From assembly GCA_036656795.1 (NCBI GenBank), contig JAVXHR010000008.1, positions 1 to 64,000 of the forward strand: a DNA stretch of 64,000 nt, in the 5' to 3' direction. This stretch comes from CAUPWF01 sp036656795. Its GTDB lineage: Bacteria; Bacillota; Clostridia; Lachnospirales; Lachnospiraceae. Positions 1 to 7,828 of the stretch are shown piece after piece. Under the pieces are notes generated by a model. It had not been told where the DNA came from. It did not search any database and saw nothing but the letters and a program-made list of their open reading frames with translations. Each line of letters begins with the position of its first letter. The first letter of the stretch is position 1. Both the position numbers and the translations under genes were made by a program.

Positions 1-1126
1 TTAAAAGTGCACCTTTTTGTTTTACCGGCAATGTTGGAAGCGCTGTATTCTCTCTAATAGACCGTCTTAAACATAATCCAAAATTCTTACGGTCTTCATT
101 TACCATACAGATACCATTTCTAATTGCCTGACTTGGTCTTCGTACTTTCAATTCCTTCCCATCCAAATACATCTTCCCAGCAGTAATTGGTTCCATGCCA
201 AAGATTCCGCGCATTGTCTCACTTCTTCCCGATCCAACTAAACCCGATATCCCCAATATTTCACCCTTGCGAACTTCAAACGTAATGTTTTTAAATCCTT
301 TTCCACTAAGTCCTTCTACTCGAAAAACAACATCTCCAATTTCACAATCTGTCTTGGGAAATACATTTTCAACTTTACGTCCAACCATCATGGAAATCAA
401 ATCTTCTTTTGTTACATCTGTTAATTCTTGTGTTCCCACATATGTACCATCTCTAAATACCGATACTCTATCGCATATTTCGTATATTTCCTCCATTCTA
501 TGAGATATATATACGATTGCTACGCCTTTCTTTTGTAGTTCCCGAATCGTTCTGAATAGATGTTGTGTCTCCTCTGTGTCCAGCGAAGATGTGGGTTCAT
601 CCATAATAATCATCCTTGAATTACATGAGACCGCTTTGATAATTTCTATCATTTGCATCTGAGCAAGGGTCAACTCTTTCATTAATGTTTTAGCGCCAAA
701 TGGAAAACCAAAATTTTTCAAAATCTCTTCGGCTTTTTCATTCTGTGCTTTTTTATTTAAGAAAATCCCTTTTGTACTTTCTCTTTTTAAAAATATGCTT
801 TCCGCAATTGATAAATGCGGCTCTGGGTTTAACTCTTGGTGTATCATTGATATTCCGGCGTTCAATGCTTCTACCGGACTTTTTGCCGTATATGGTTTCC
901 CCTCGAACACAATAGAACCTGCATCTTGTTGATGAAGCCCTATAATGCACTTCATCAGCGTTGATTTTCCTGCGCCATTCTCCCCAAGTAACGCATGCAC
1001 TTCTCCCGGTTTAACCTGAAGCTGTACATCAGACAACGCTTGTGTTCCTCCAAACGCCTTATAAATCCCTTCACATTCAAGCACATACTCTTCTGTCTTA
1101 CTCGTCGTTTTCTCCAACTTTTTCAC
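1..1126 (-). CDS. Sugar ABC transporter ATP-binding protein, RbsA/MglA type (partial)
   Basis: Energy-coupling ATPase of a CUT2-type monosaccharide importer. The visible N-terminal 375 codons of a protein usually about 500 residues long show a complete first ATPase domain: Walker A GENGAGKST, then Walker B with IIMDEPTSSL, and the H-loop region YISHRMEEI. A second domain begins with a degenerate Walker region (SGLVGSGRSE). The reading frame stays open to the left edge, so the 3' end is outside the window. I chose the GTG at 1126 because AAAGGA lies just upstream; it begins 12 bases after the xylB stop, so the two genes are co-transcribed. The permease and binding protein are presumably beyond the edge. 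The substrate is unknown; the xylulokinase neighbour suggests a pentose or pentitol. Confidence 0.88.
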   Translation of the reverse strand, partial: MKKLEKTTSKTEEYVLECEGIYKAFGGTQALSDVQLQVKPGEVHALLGENGAGKSTLMKCIIGLHQQDAGSIVFEGKPYTAKSPVEALNAGISMIHQELNPEPHLSIAESIFLKRESTKGIFLNKKAQNEKAEEILKNFGFPFGAKTLMKELTLAQMQMIEIIKAVSCNSRMIIMDEPTSSLDTEETQHLFRTIRELQKKGVAIVYISHRMEEIYEICDRVSVFRDGTYVGTQELTDVTKEDLISMMVGRKVENVFPKTDCEIGDVVFRVEGLSGKGFKNITFEVRKGEILGISGLVGSGRSETMRGIFGMEPITAGKMYLDGKELKVRRPSQAIRNGICMVNEDRKNFGLCLRRSIRENTALPTLPVKQKGALL

Positions 1127-1138
1127 CCTGTCCTTTCT

Positions 1139-2647
1139 CTATATTTCTCGCCTTCCAATTTGCGTAATTTTTTCTATCGCTCCATGGCTCTCCCTATATA
1201 GTTCTTTATATAACTGATAGTATTCCTGATATAGTTCAACTCGTTCTTGATTCGGTACAATAACGGACTCTTTATAGCGTACAGCTTGATTGCACCCATC
1301 TTCTATGCTTTTATAAAGTCCCGCTCCTACTCCAGCAGCAATTGCAGCTCCCAGCCCCGCCTGTTCCTCTGTTTGAGCAACCCTTAACGGAAGATTAAAA
1401 ACATCAGCCTGAATCTGCAACCACGGTGTGCTTTTTGCTCCCCCACCAGACGCTATCATCTTATCAGCCTTAAGTCCCAATCCCGCGCATATGTCTATGC
1501 ATTGTTTCAAGGCGAAAGAAACACCTTCCATCACTGCTCGCGAAAGTTCCGGTCTTCCGGTATTTAAATTCAATCCAACAAATGCACCACTTAGATTCGG
1601 GTTCAAGTGGGGAGTTCTTTCCCCATTTAAATAAGGTAAAAATATAACCCCTCCGCTACCGGGTTGAACTTTAGCTATTTTTTTATTCATATCCTCAAAA
1701 TCAGTTTTTTCAAAAAGGCTATTAAACCATTTGTAAGAAAGTCCTGCATTCATGATGGCGCCCATAGTAATCCATCTTCCTTTTTTATATCCACAAAATG
1801 TATTTGTATTTAACTTAGGATTTAAAATCGGTGTATCACTTTGAAAAGAAACCTGTCCACTGGTTCCAATGTTAACTGATGCTTCTCCTATTTCTGTAAC
1901 TCCATTTCCAATCCCCTGCATAACTTGATCTCCGCCACCAGCAACAACAACTGTTTTCACTGACAAGCCTGTTTCCAACGATGCCTTTTTACTAACGCAA
2001 CCCACTACAGCCGTTGTGTCATAACAATCCGGAAAACGCATTCCAGAGATTCCCATTATATCCAAAATCTCCTCAGACCAACAGTTTCTTTGAATATCAA
2101 ACGCCAATGTAGCCGATGCATCTGAATAATCTGTAGAAATCTCTCCCGTCATACAGTATTTCAAATAATCTTTTGGAAGCATAACATATTTGATTCTCTT
2201 ATAATTCTCAGGTTCATTATCTCGAATCCACAGAAGTGATGGTAATAAAAATCCCGTATATATTGGATTCATAACCAACGACTTAATTCTATCGTTTCCA
2301 ATACTTTTCTTAATCTTCTCCACTTGTATCGCCGAGCGAGCATCACAGTGCAAAATTGCCGGACGAACCACCTGATATTCATCATCTAGCGTCACAACTC
2401 CATGCATTTGACCGGAAAAGCCAATCCCCTTAATATCTTCCGGACTAATCTCGGATTCTCGTAGCACATCTTGTAACGTTTCACAACACGCATCCCACCA
2501 CGCATACGGATTATCTTCTGCATACCCGTTACAAGGAGATGCGAACTGATAAGATTTTGAGCTTAAGGCTTTTATCCGTCCACAGGTATCTGTCAGTACC
2601 GATTTTAAACTTGATGTTCCTAAATCAATCCCTAATAAACAATCCAC
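1139..2647 (-). CDS. xylB: Xylulokinase (FGGY family)
   Basis: Phosphorylates D-xylulose to D-xylulose 5-phosphate with ATP in the cytoplasm, feeding the pentose phosphate pathway. The 502-residue length is normal. The N-terminal FGGY phosphate-binding motif IDLGTSS is at residues 7-13, and the xylulokinase-typical GFSGQMHG at 76-83. The C-terminal domain has the conserved ASGGGAKS nucleotide loop. The start is GTG, set by AGGAGG eight bases upstream. A near-perfect sigma-A promoter lies directly in front, so this gene begins its own transcript, continuing into the sugar ABC ATPase. The true substrate could be another ketose; no xylose isomerase is visible here. Confidence 0.9.
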   Translation of the reverse strand: MDCLLGIDLGTSSLKSVLTDTCGRIKALSSKSYQFASPCNGYAEDNPYAWWDACCETLQDVLRESEISPEDIKGIGFSGQMHGVVTLDDEYQVVRPAILHCDARSAIQVEKIKKSIGNDRIKSLVMNPIYTGFLLPSLLWIRDNEPENYKRIKYVMLPKDYLKYCMTGEISTDYSDASATLAFDIQRNCWSEEILDIMGISGMRFPDCYDTTAVVGCVSKKASLETGLSVKTVVVAGGGDQVMQGIGNGVTEIGEASVNIGTSGQVSFQSDTPILNPKLNTNTFCGYKKGRWITMGAIMNAGLSYKWFNSLFEKTDFEDMNKKIAKVQPGSGGVIFLPYLNGERTPHLNPNLSGAFVGLNLNTGRPELSRAVMEGVSFALKQCIDICAGLGLKADKMIASGGGAKSTPWLQIQADVFNLPLRVAQTEEQAGLGAAIAAGVGAGLYKSIEDGCNQAVRYKESVIVPNQERVELYQEYYQLYKELYRESHGAIEKITQIGRREI

Positions 2648-2684
2648 GTAGTTGCCCTCCTAAATTCGTCTTAAATATTGTTTT

Positions 2685-2713
2685 ATTATATGTAAATTTG
2701 TAAACTTTGTCAA
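2685..2713 (-). promoter_or_regulatory. Sigma-A promoter of xylB operon
   Basis: On the minus strand TTGACA (2713-2708) and TATAAT (2690-2685) are separated by exactly 17 bases, a full consensus match. It lies about 40 bases upstream of the xylB GTG. Just upstream, 2723-2737 reads TGAAA-N5-TTTCT on the minus strand, one base off the TGAAA-N5-TTTCA palindrome seen at 2836-2850 and 6377-6391. Confidence 0.85.
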
Positions 2714-2825
2714 TGCTTTTAAGAAATATATTTTCACGAGTTGTGTGTTATGCTCATATTCTTTCTTTTCAATTCTTTTGTTTAGTGCATTTTTACATTC
2801 TTTTTTGTTGGTTTAAAATAGTTTC

Positions 2826-2860
2826 TTTATTTCTATGAAACATTTTTTCATAGAAATAAA
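2826..2860. promoter_or_regulatory. Perfect 15-bp inverted repeat, candidate operator
   Basis: TTTATTTCTATGAAA (2826-2840) is repeated exactly as its reverse complement at 2846-2860, with a 5-base spacer. The core TGAAA-CATTT-TTTCA has the same layout as the site downstream of the promoter at 6354-6359 (TGAAA-GATTT-TTTCA). RpiR-family regulators bind palindromes and an RpiR gene is adjacent, so an operator is plausible. A hairpin role in the RNA is the alternative. Confidence 0.4.
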
Positions 2861-2870
2861 TCACTATATT

Positions 2871-2900
2871 AAAAAAGCGCCAATTAAATTGGCGCTTTTT
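2871..2900. terminator. Bidirectional rho-independent terminator
   Basis: Stem GCGCCAA (2877-2883) / TTGGCGC (2889-2895) with an A-run on the left and T-run on the right. It sits nine bases past the RpiR stop codon and ends that minus-strand transcript. Confidence 0.8.
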
Positions 2901-2908
2901 GCATTTTC

Positions 2909-3766
2909 TTACAATTTATATTCAGACAACAAAAGCTCTACTTCATCTCCATCCTCCGAATAATTCAATAAGTGTTCCTTGTTTTCAGTAAGTGCCCCAA
3001 GATGTCTCAGTACATACAACAGCGCATCGCTTACTCCCACCTCACACAGATGTGAATCCGGTTCTGCTGATGTGGTTATTCCCATTCCTTTATCAGTAAC
3101 ACGAATAATGCAATCTGCATACTCTGTGAATTGCGTAGATGTACTTCCTGTAATCACTATCGCACTCATTCCTATTCGTCGTGCTAATTCCATCGCCTGA
3201 ACCACTTGTTTGGATGCCCCGGATCTAGATATTATTATAATTGTATCTTCTTTTTTTCCGAGACTTACATGATTTAAAAAATGTTCTGGAATCATACCGT
3301 AAGAACATGCAATGCCACATCTTTCTAACCGGAATCCCAAATCCATTGCAACCGGGCTGGTATTTCCTGCCCCCACCACAAAAACCATTCTGCTATTTCT
3401 CAATAATTGTGCCGCTTTTACCAACGTCTCCATTTCAATCATCTCGCCCAGTGCCACAATCCTTGAGGCTGCCATCTCGAATAATCGTTGAGAAGAACTC
3501 ATGGTCTCATTATCATCAGATGCTCGATCTGTTTTTCCAACATCCCTTGAAAGCAACAAGCGCATCTGATAATACCCTTGGTACCCCACATGTTTGCACA
3601 TCCTAACAACTGTCGCCTCGCTAGTACCACTTTTCTGCGCAAGCTCCGATATATTAAGCATGATTGTGTCTTGAAGATTCTCAAGTATACAATCCGCCAC
3701 CTTCTTTTCCGCCGAAAATAATTCTTTGTAATTCATACTAATGCTTTCGCTTACTGAATTTCCCAT
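2909..3766 (-). CDS. RpiR-family transcriptional regulator (HTH + SIS)
   Basis: Cytoplasmic DNA-binding regulator, 285 residues, normal for the family. The N-terminal HTH_6 domain spans roughly residues 10-85 (YKELFSAEKKVADCILEN, then SGTSEATVVRMCKHVGYQGY). The C-terminal SIS sugar-phosphate-binding domain covers about 110-250 (VVGAGNTSPVA; IIISRSGASKQVV). RpiR proteins sense phosphosugars. It lies downstream of the kinase and aldolase genes on the same strand, so it probably senses an intermediate of that pathway. It is a paralogue of the regulator at 10565-11413. ATG at 3766 is preceded by AAGGTGA. A terminator follows directly. Confidence 0.9.
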   Translation of the reverse strand: MGNSVSESISMNYKELFSAEKKVADCILENLQDTIMLNISELAQKSGTSEATVVRMCKHVGYQGYYQMRLLLSRDVGKTDRASDDNETMSSSQRLFEMAASRIVALGEMIEMETLVKAAQLLRNSRMVFVVGAGNTSPVAMDLGFRLERCGIACSYGMIPEHFLNHVSLGKKEDTIIIISRSGASKQVVQAMELARRIGMSAIVITGSTSTQFTEYADCIIRVTDKGMGITTSAEPDSHLCEVGVSDALLYVLRHLGALTENKEHLLNYSEDGDEVELLLSEYKL

Positions 3767-3899
3767 CTCTAAAGTATCACCTTCACTCTCTTTGATTCCC
3801 CATAATATTATAATGACACACTAAAAAAATCATGTCAATACTTTGCATAATTTTATCAGAACCAGAATGATGATATTTTTCCCCAATAATAAATTCCCA

Positions 3900-5231
3900 T
3901 TAGCAATCGTCTTTTCTTATTAATCCCACCTGCATCCCTGCTACAAATGTATCTCCCAGCCCAATAGTATATCGTGGCTTTTCCAAATAACGAGAAGGAA
4001 CAAGGCATGTCATATATGTTGTACTTTTGCTTTCTAATTCTTTTGCAAACCTAACCCCCGTTGGACTTAATGGTTCTTTCAAACTTTGTGCGCATTCTTC
4101 TAACGTGCCATATTTTCCCATTCTCGCCCTAGTGCATGACATCAAATTTCCTAATGTTAGGCCCATCTCAACATTGACCCCTTGCATCTCTTCTCCAATG
4201 TACATAGAATAGTCTTTCGTATGCATTACAATCCCCTTGCAACCATATAAGTTTATAATTCGTTCCAGAACATCAAGAACTGAGTCAAGTCGTTCTTTGT
4301 CTACCGGAATTCCCTCTCTTTGAGCCATATCTTCCATTTCTTCTTCATTCATACCCAAGATATCCACGCAAGATGACATCTTTTCGAATACAAGGCTCTT
4401 ACTTTTTGCACTGAGATAATGCGCACCTTCCAGATATATACAACAATTTGGATTCCTTGTTTTTACATGAAGATAATGTTTGCGCAAACATTCCATTTTT
4501 TTCTCTAATAATTCAAAATCTAAGATAGCATTAAATCCCGACACATTATAAGATACTAATTCTTCTGCATGTTTTTCACAATATTCTAAAAATTCTTCAT
4601 CAATTGGAAGTTTTTTATGAATCGTATCATAGTCAATAATTACACGATTCGACAAAGGAATTACATATTCCTTTCCTAAAGCCTTCACAATGTCTCCTTT
4701 TTCAAATTGAAATATAATATGTAAAACCGGCAATTCCTTTGTGGCACATGCTTTCATCGGCATACGTGCATCTCCCTTAATCATATCCAATCCTGGATAA
4801 TCTAAGAATTCACATACTGGTTTTGAACGGTCCGTAATATGTGCAATCAGTGGGAATCCCACTGCTGCAAACGCTGCTGCTCCTTGCGCGCAAGTCCCCC
4901 CCAGCGCATATTCCGAGTAGAATTCCTTCCGCAGATATTCGCAGACATCCCAGTTCGTGATATCAATTTCACCACCTGCTCCGCGGATTGCATAATAACT
5001 GATTATCTTTGCAAAGCTTTCCAGCGAATCAATCACATCGCCTTCTTCGCAATATGGAGATTCTTGTAGATGTTCCGCCAATATTTTATTAAATTTATTC
5101 ACATCCCACTTCAAAATCATATCCAAGTCACTTGTGTATCCAAAGACCACTCTTTTATTTGCATTTTGACAATACTGAATATATTGTGGGACTTGCTCCA
5201 AATATGATTGATATTTATCCTGGTATGCCAT
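3900..5231 (-). CDS. ADP-dependent glucokinase/phosphofructokinase family protein (copy 1)
   Basis: Ribokinase-fold sugar (phosphate) kinase of the ADP_PFK_GK type, 443 residues, close to the usual 440-470. Visible landmarks are ALGGTCAQGAAAFAAVG around 115-131, the LGMNEEEME motif around 292-300 (equivalent to NxxE metal-binding loops), and the C-terminal catalytic GLGDTFVAG around 426-434, where the Asp would be the base. Family members use ADP rather than ATP to phosphorylate glucose or fructose 6-phosphate; donor and substrate here are inferred. ATG at 5231 follows GAGGAGACAAT. It lies 92 bases after the class II aldolase gene, forming a kinase-aldolase pair mirrored by the genes at 12436-14567. 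Such kinases are best known from archaea. Confidence 0.75.
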   Translation of the reverse strand: MAYQDKYQSYLEQVPQYIQYCQNANKRVVFGYTSDLDMILKWDVNKFNKILAEHLQESPYCEEGDVIDSLESFAKIISYYAIRGAGGEIDITNWDVCEYLRKEFYSEYALGGTCAQGAAAFAAVGFPLIAHITDRSKPVCEFLDYPGLDMIKGDARMPMKACATKELPVLHIIFQFEKGDIVKALGKEYVIPLSNRVIIDYDTIHKKLPIDEEFLEYCEKHAEELVSYNVSGFNAILDFELLEKKMECLRKHYLHVKTRNPNCCIYLEGAHYLSAKSKSLVFEKMSSCVDILGMNEEEMEDMAQREGIPVDKERLDSVLDVLERIINLYGCKGIVMHTKDYSMYIGEEMQGVNVEMGLTLGNLMSCTRARMGKYGTLEECAQSLKEPLSPTGVRFAKELESKSTTYMTCLVPSRYLEKPRYTIGLGDTFVAGMQVGLIRKDDC

Positions 5232-5323
5232 ATTGTCTCCTCACTGTTCTGCATTCATTTTTAATTGCTATAAGTCATATCAGCACCGGAATGCAATATG
5301 CCGGTGCTGATATTATGTACAAA

Positions 5324-6193
5324 TTATAATTGATAATATTTCATTTTATCTCCATCATTAAATAAATCTATCTTATGGCTAATTACCTTCTTCATCTCTT
5401 CAATACTTTCTACATATAATTCAAATGGTTCTCTTACGTTCGCATCCGCTGATAATGTTTTTCTTAGTTGCTGATAGAATGCATCTTTAATATCAGAAGA
5501 TATATTTATTTTATTAATTCCACGTTTCACACTTTCCGCAATCTCGGTATCTTTATTAGCAGAACCACCATGAAGAACAAGTGGAATATTTACTTTTGAT
5601 TTAATCTCTGAAAGAAGTTCTTGTTTTAATTCCGGTTTGAAATTCTCAGGGTAAATACCATGAGCTGTCCCAATTGCAATTGCCAATGTATCGCATCCGG
5701 TTTGTTTTACAAATTCTACTGCATCTTCCGGTTTCGTATAAATAATATCAGCAGTACCACCTTCTGCATCATTTCCTACCGTTCCGATTGTTCCAAGTTC
5801 GCCTTCTACGGAAATACCCAATGGATGTGCAATCTCACATACTTGTTTTGTAATTGCAACATTTTCTTCAAAACTCTTACTAGAAGCATCAATCATAACA
5901 GATGTAAATCCTGCATGAATTGCTCTTAATATCTGGTTCATCTCACTACCATGATCTAAATGAATTGTCATCGGCACTTTTGATGCATTGGCTGCTGCTC
6001 TACAGCTTTGAATAAAATTATCTCCTTGGAATTCAATTTCGCTTGGATGAATTGCAAGAATAACTGGAGCCTGCTTTCTTTCACATTCTTCAATAACTGC
6101 TTTTAATATCTGTCCTGTTCCAATATTAAATGCCGGCACTGCAAAATTTTGTTCATTTGCTACCTTCAATAAATCTTTCATGTTTAATAACAT
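5324..6193 (-). CDS. Class II ketose-bisphosphate aldolase (copy 1)
   Basis: Zinc-dependent aldolase of the FbaA/GatY/KbaY family, 289 residues. It cleaves a ketose 1,x-bisphosphate to dihydroxyacetone phosphate and an aldehyde. The catalytic Asp and zinc ligand lie in HLDHGS (Asp80, His81). Further zinc ligands are in IGTAHGIYP and VLHGGSA, and the phosphate-binding loop is NINISSD-like. Paralogue of the protein at 13707-14567 (both begin with near-identical MLxNMKxLL and share HLDHG). ATG at 6193 follows AGGAGGTAAGCGAAT. First gene of the minus-strand aldolase-kinase-RpiR set, from the promoter at 6242-6270. Specificity (fructose, tagatose, sorbose or modified ketose bisphosphate) cannot be read from sequence. 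Confidence 0.88.
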   Translation of the reverse strand: MLLNMKDLLKVANEQNFAVPAFNIGTGQILKAVIEECERKQAPVILAIHPSEIEFQGDNFIQSCRAAANASKVPMTIHLDHGSEMNQILRAIHAGFTSVMIDASSKSFEENVAITKQVCEIAHPLGISVEGELGTIGTVGNDAEGGTADIIYTKPEDAVEFVKQTGCDTLAIAIGTAHGIYPENFKPELKQELLSEIKSKVNIPLVLHGGSANKDTEIAESVKRGINKINISSDIKDAFYQQLRKTLSADANVREPFELYVESIEEMKKVISHKIDLFNDGDKMKYYQL

Positions 6194-6241
6194 ATTCGCT
6201 TACCTCCTAAGCACCTTCTGTTTATTAATAGTTCTTTTTTC

Positions 6242-6270
6242 ATGTTATCTCATTTTATTTTCTGTGTCAA
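6242..6270 (-). promoter_or_regulatory. Sigma-A promoter of aldolase-kinase-rpiR operon
   Basis: Minus-strand TTGACA (6270-6265), 17-base spacer, TAACAT (6247-6242), about 50 bases before the aldolase ATG. Confidence 0.75.
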
Positions 6271-6353
6271 TGTTTTTTATGAAATAAAGTTTTTTCGTTA
6301 TTTTTTTGTTGATTTTTATTGATTTATTACTATCATTTTTTTTGCTCATATGC

Positions 6354-6391
6354 TATTATAGCTGTAAAGTATCACGTGAAAGATTTTTTCA
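6354..6391 (+). promoter_or_regulatory. Extended -10 promoter with overlapping palindrome for isomerase-dhaKL operon
   Basis: TGCTATTAT (6351-6359) is an extended -10; the -35 (TATCAT at 6331) is weak. Just downstream of the predicted start, TGAAA-GATTT-TTTCA (6377-6391) repeats the palindrome layout at 2836-2850, a position suited to roadblock repression by an RpiR-type protein. A second copy of the palindrome (6532-6546) exists only because of the duplicated 55-mer around the scaffold gap. Confidence 0.5.
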
Positions 6392-6427
6392 TGAACAGTG
6401 TGTTACATAGGTCTTTTCTTTCACTTA
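6373..6427 (+). repeat. 55-base sequence duplicated across scaffold gap (left copy)
   Basis: These 55 bases are identical to 6528-6582, and the two copies directly abut the two ends of a run of 100 Ns. This is the pattern left when two contigs overlapping by one k-mer are scaffolded without being merged. Confidence 0.9.
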
Positions 6428-6527
6428 NNNNNNNNNNNNNNNNNNNNNNNNNNNNNNNNNNNNNNNNNNNNNNNNNNNNNNNNNNNNNNNNNNNNNNNNN
6501 NNNNNNNNNNNNNNNNNNNNNNNNNNN
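6428..6527. other. Scaffold gap of exactly 100 N
   Basis: A round-number gap of unknown sequence in the leader of the plus-strand sugar operon. Because the flanks are the same 55-mer, the true gap is probably negative (an unmerged overlap) and little or no sequence is missing. Confidence 0.9.
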
Positions 6528-6582
6528 CACGTGAAAGATTTTTTCATGAACAGTGTGTTACATAGGTCTTTTCTTTCACTTA
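6528..6582 (+). repeat. 55-base sequence duplicated across scaffold gap (right copy)
   Basis: Exact copy of 6373-6427 on the right side of the N run, ending 34 bases before the isomerase-like gene. Confidence 0.9.
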
Positions 6583-6616
6583 TTCTTATTCTATATTCTT
6601 AAAGGAGGATTTTAGT

Positions 6617-7819
6617 ATGAATGTAAATCGCATTAACGAAGTATTTGAAGATGGAAATGGTGTACTGCAATTAACCCCTACATGGGTTCCGCGCCCATTC
6701 AATGAACCAGGGCATCGCCTTCGCCTTCACCCAGACGACTATTTTGCTTTTGGAATGGAACGTGGTGGCATATGTGAACGTTGGCTCGGTTCTGTTACCG
6801 TAGCACTAAACGGACCTCAAACCGGTCCAACCGAAGGAATGAGTTTTGTGCTTGCCGACAAAAAAAACGACGAAAAGATTCTTTTTTCTGATGTAGTAAA
6901 AACATTAGGTGCAAAATTGATTGGTATTGATTTACAAGAAAAATACGGTACTTGGCCTACTTTTGCTAAATTATATGATTATGATAAACCACTTTTTCAT
7001 CATCTACATTTAACAGAAGAAAAAGCAGCTAAAATTGGTCTCCACGGAAAACCAGAAGCATACTATTTCCCTCGCCAATATAACGCTTACCTTGGTCGTT
7101 TCCCACTAACTTATTTTGGATTTGATCCATCTACAACTCAGGAAGATGTAAAAGAATGTCTGCGCAATTACGATACGCAAGATACACGTATCACAGAATT
7201 GTCCAGAGCTTACCGTATCCAATTAGGTACCGGTTGGTACACTCCCGCCGGTGTAATCCATGCTCCTGCTTCCCTTGTAACCTATGAACCACAGTGGAAT
7301 AGTGATGTTAACACAATTATGGAAAATGTAACTATGGGTGAGGTAAATCCACACCATATGTTAACTGATTGTCAACCAAAAGAAGAAAAAGATAATTTAG
7401 ATGCATTGTTTAGTCAAATCGACTGGAAAGAAAGCACTCGTCCTGACTATAAAGAGAAATATTTCCGTGCTCCAAAGCCTCTTCCTTCCACCCCTGACGG
7501 TGTAGAGGAAAAATGGATTGCATATGCAAATGAATGGATTGCGTCAAAAGAGATAACGATAGCTCCCGGTACCTCTTATACATTAACAGATCAAGCGTGC
7601 TACTGCGCTCTCATTGTACAAGGACATGGACAATTTGGAACCTTCGAATGTGAAGCTCCTGGCCTTCTCCGTTTTGACCAGAATTCTGGTGACGAGTTTT
7701 TTGTATCAGATGCTTCTGCAAAAAATGGTATTAAAATTATCAATTCAAGTTCTTATGAACCTTTAGTAATCCTTCAAAATTTTGCAAACAACAACCCCGA
7801 AGTACCAACAACCGTATAG
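6617..7819 (+). CDS. Cupin-type sugar isomerase-like protein (mannose-6-phosphate isomerase-related)
   Basis: A 400-residue protein resembling class I phosphomannose isomerases/cupins. A likely metal site is HHLHL (His129, His131), with Glu147 in GKPEAYYFP and His215 in TPAGVIHAPAS; a second beta-rich cupin-like region occupies about 310-390. I infer an aldose-ketose isomerase because it heads an operon with dhaK, dhaL and an epimerase-like gene. ATG at 6617 follows AAAGGAGGATTTT. It could act on a free sugar rather than a phosphosugar. It does not match canonical ManA closely enough by eye to name it. Confidence 0.6.
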   Translation: MNVNRINEVFEDGNGVLQLTPTWVPRPFNEPGHRLRLHPDDYFAFGMERGGICERWLGSVTVALNGPQTGPTEGMSFVLADKKNDEKILFSDVVKTLGAKLIGIDLQEKYGTWPTFAKLYDYDKPLFHHLHLTEEKAAKIGLHGKPEAYYFPRQYNAYLGRFPLTYFGFDPSTTQEDVKECLRNYDTQDTRITELSRAYRIQLGTGWYTPAGVIHAPASLVTYEPQWNSDVNTIMENVTMGEVNPHHMLTDCQPKEEKDNLDALFSQIDWKESTRPDYKEKYFRAPKPLPSTPDGVEEKWIAYANEWIASKEITIAPGTSYTLTDQACYCALIVQGHGQFGTFECEAPGLLRFDQNSGDEFFVSDASAKNGIKIINSSSYEPLVILQNFANNNPEVPTTV

Positions 7820-7828
7820 AGGTGACAT

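Noticed and set aside
6373..6582. Genuine tandem 55-bp repeat
   Set aside because: Copies abut both ends of a 100-N gap exactly, which is better explained by unmerged contig ends.
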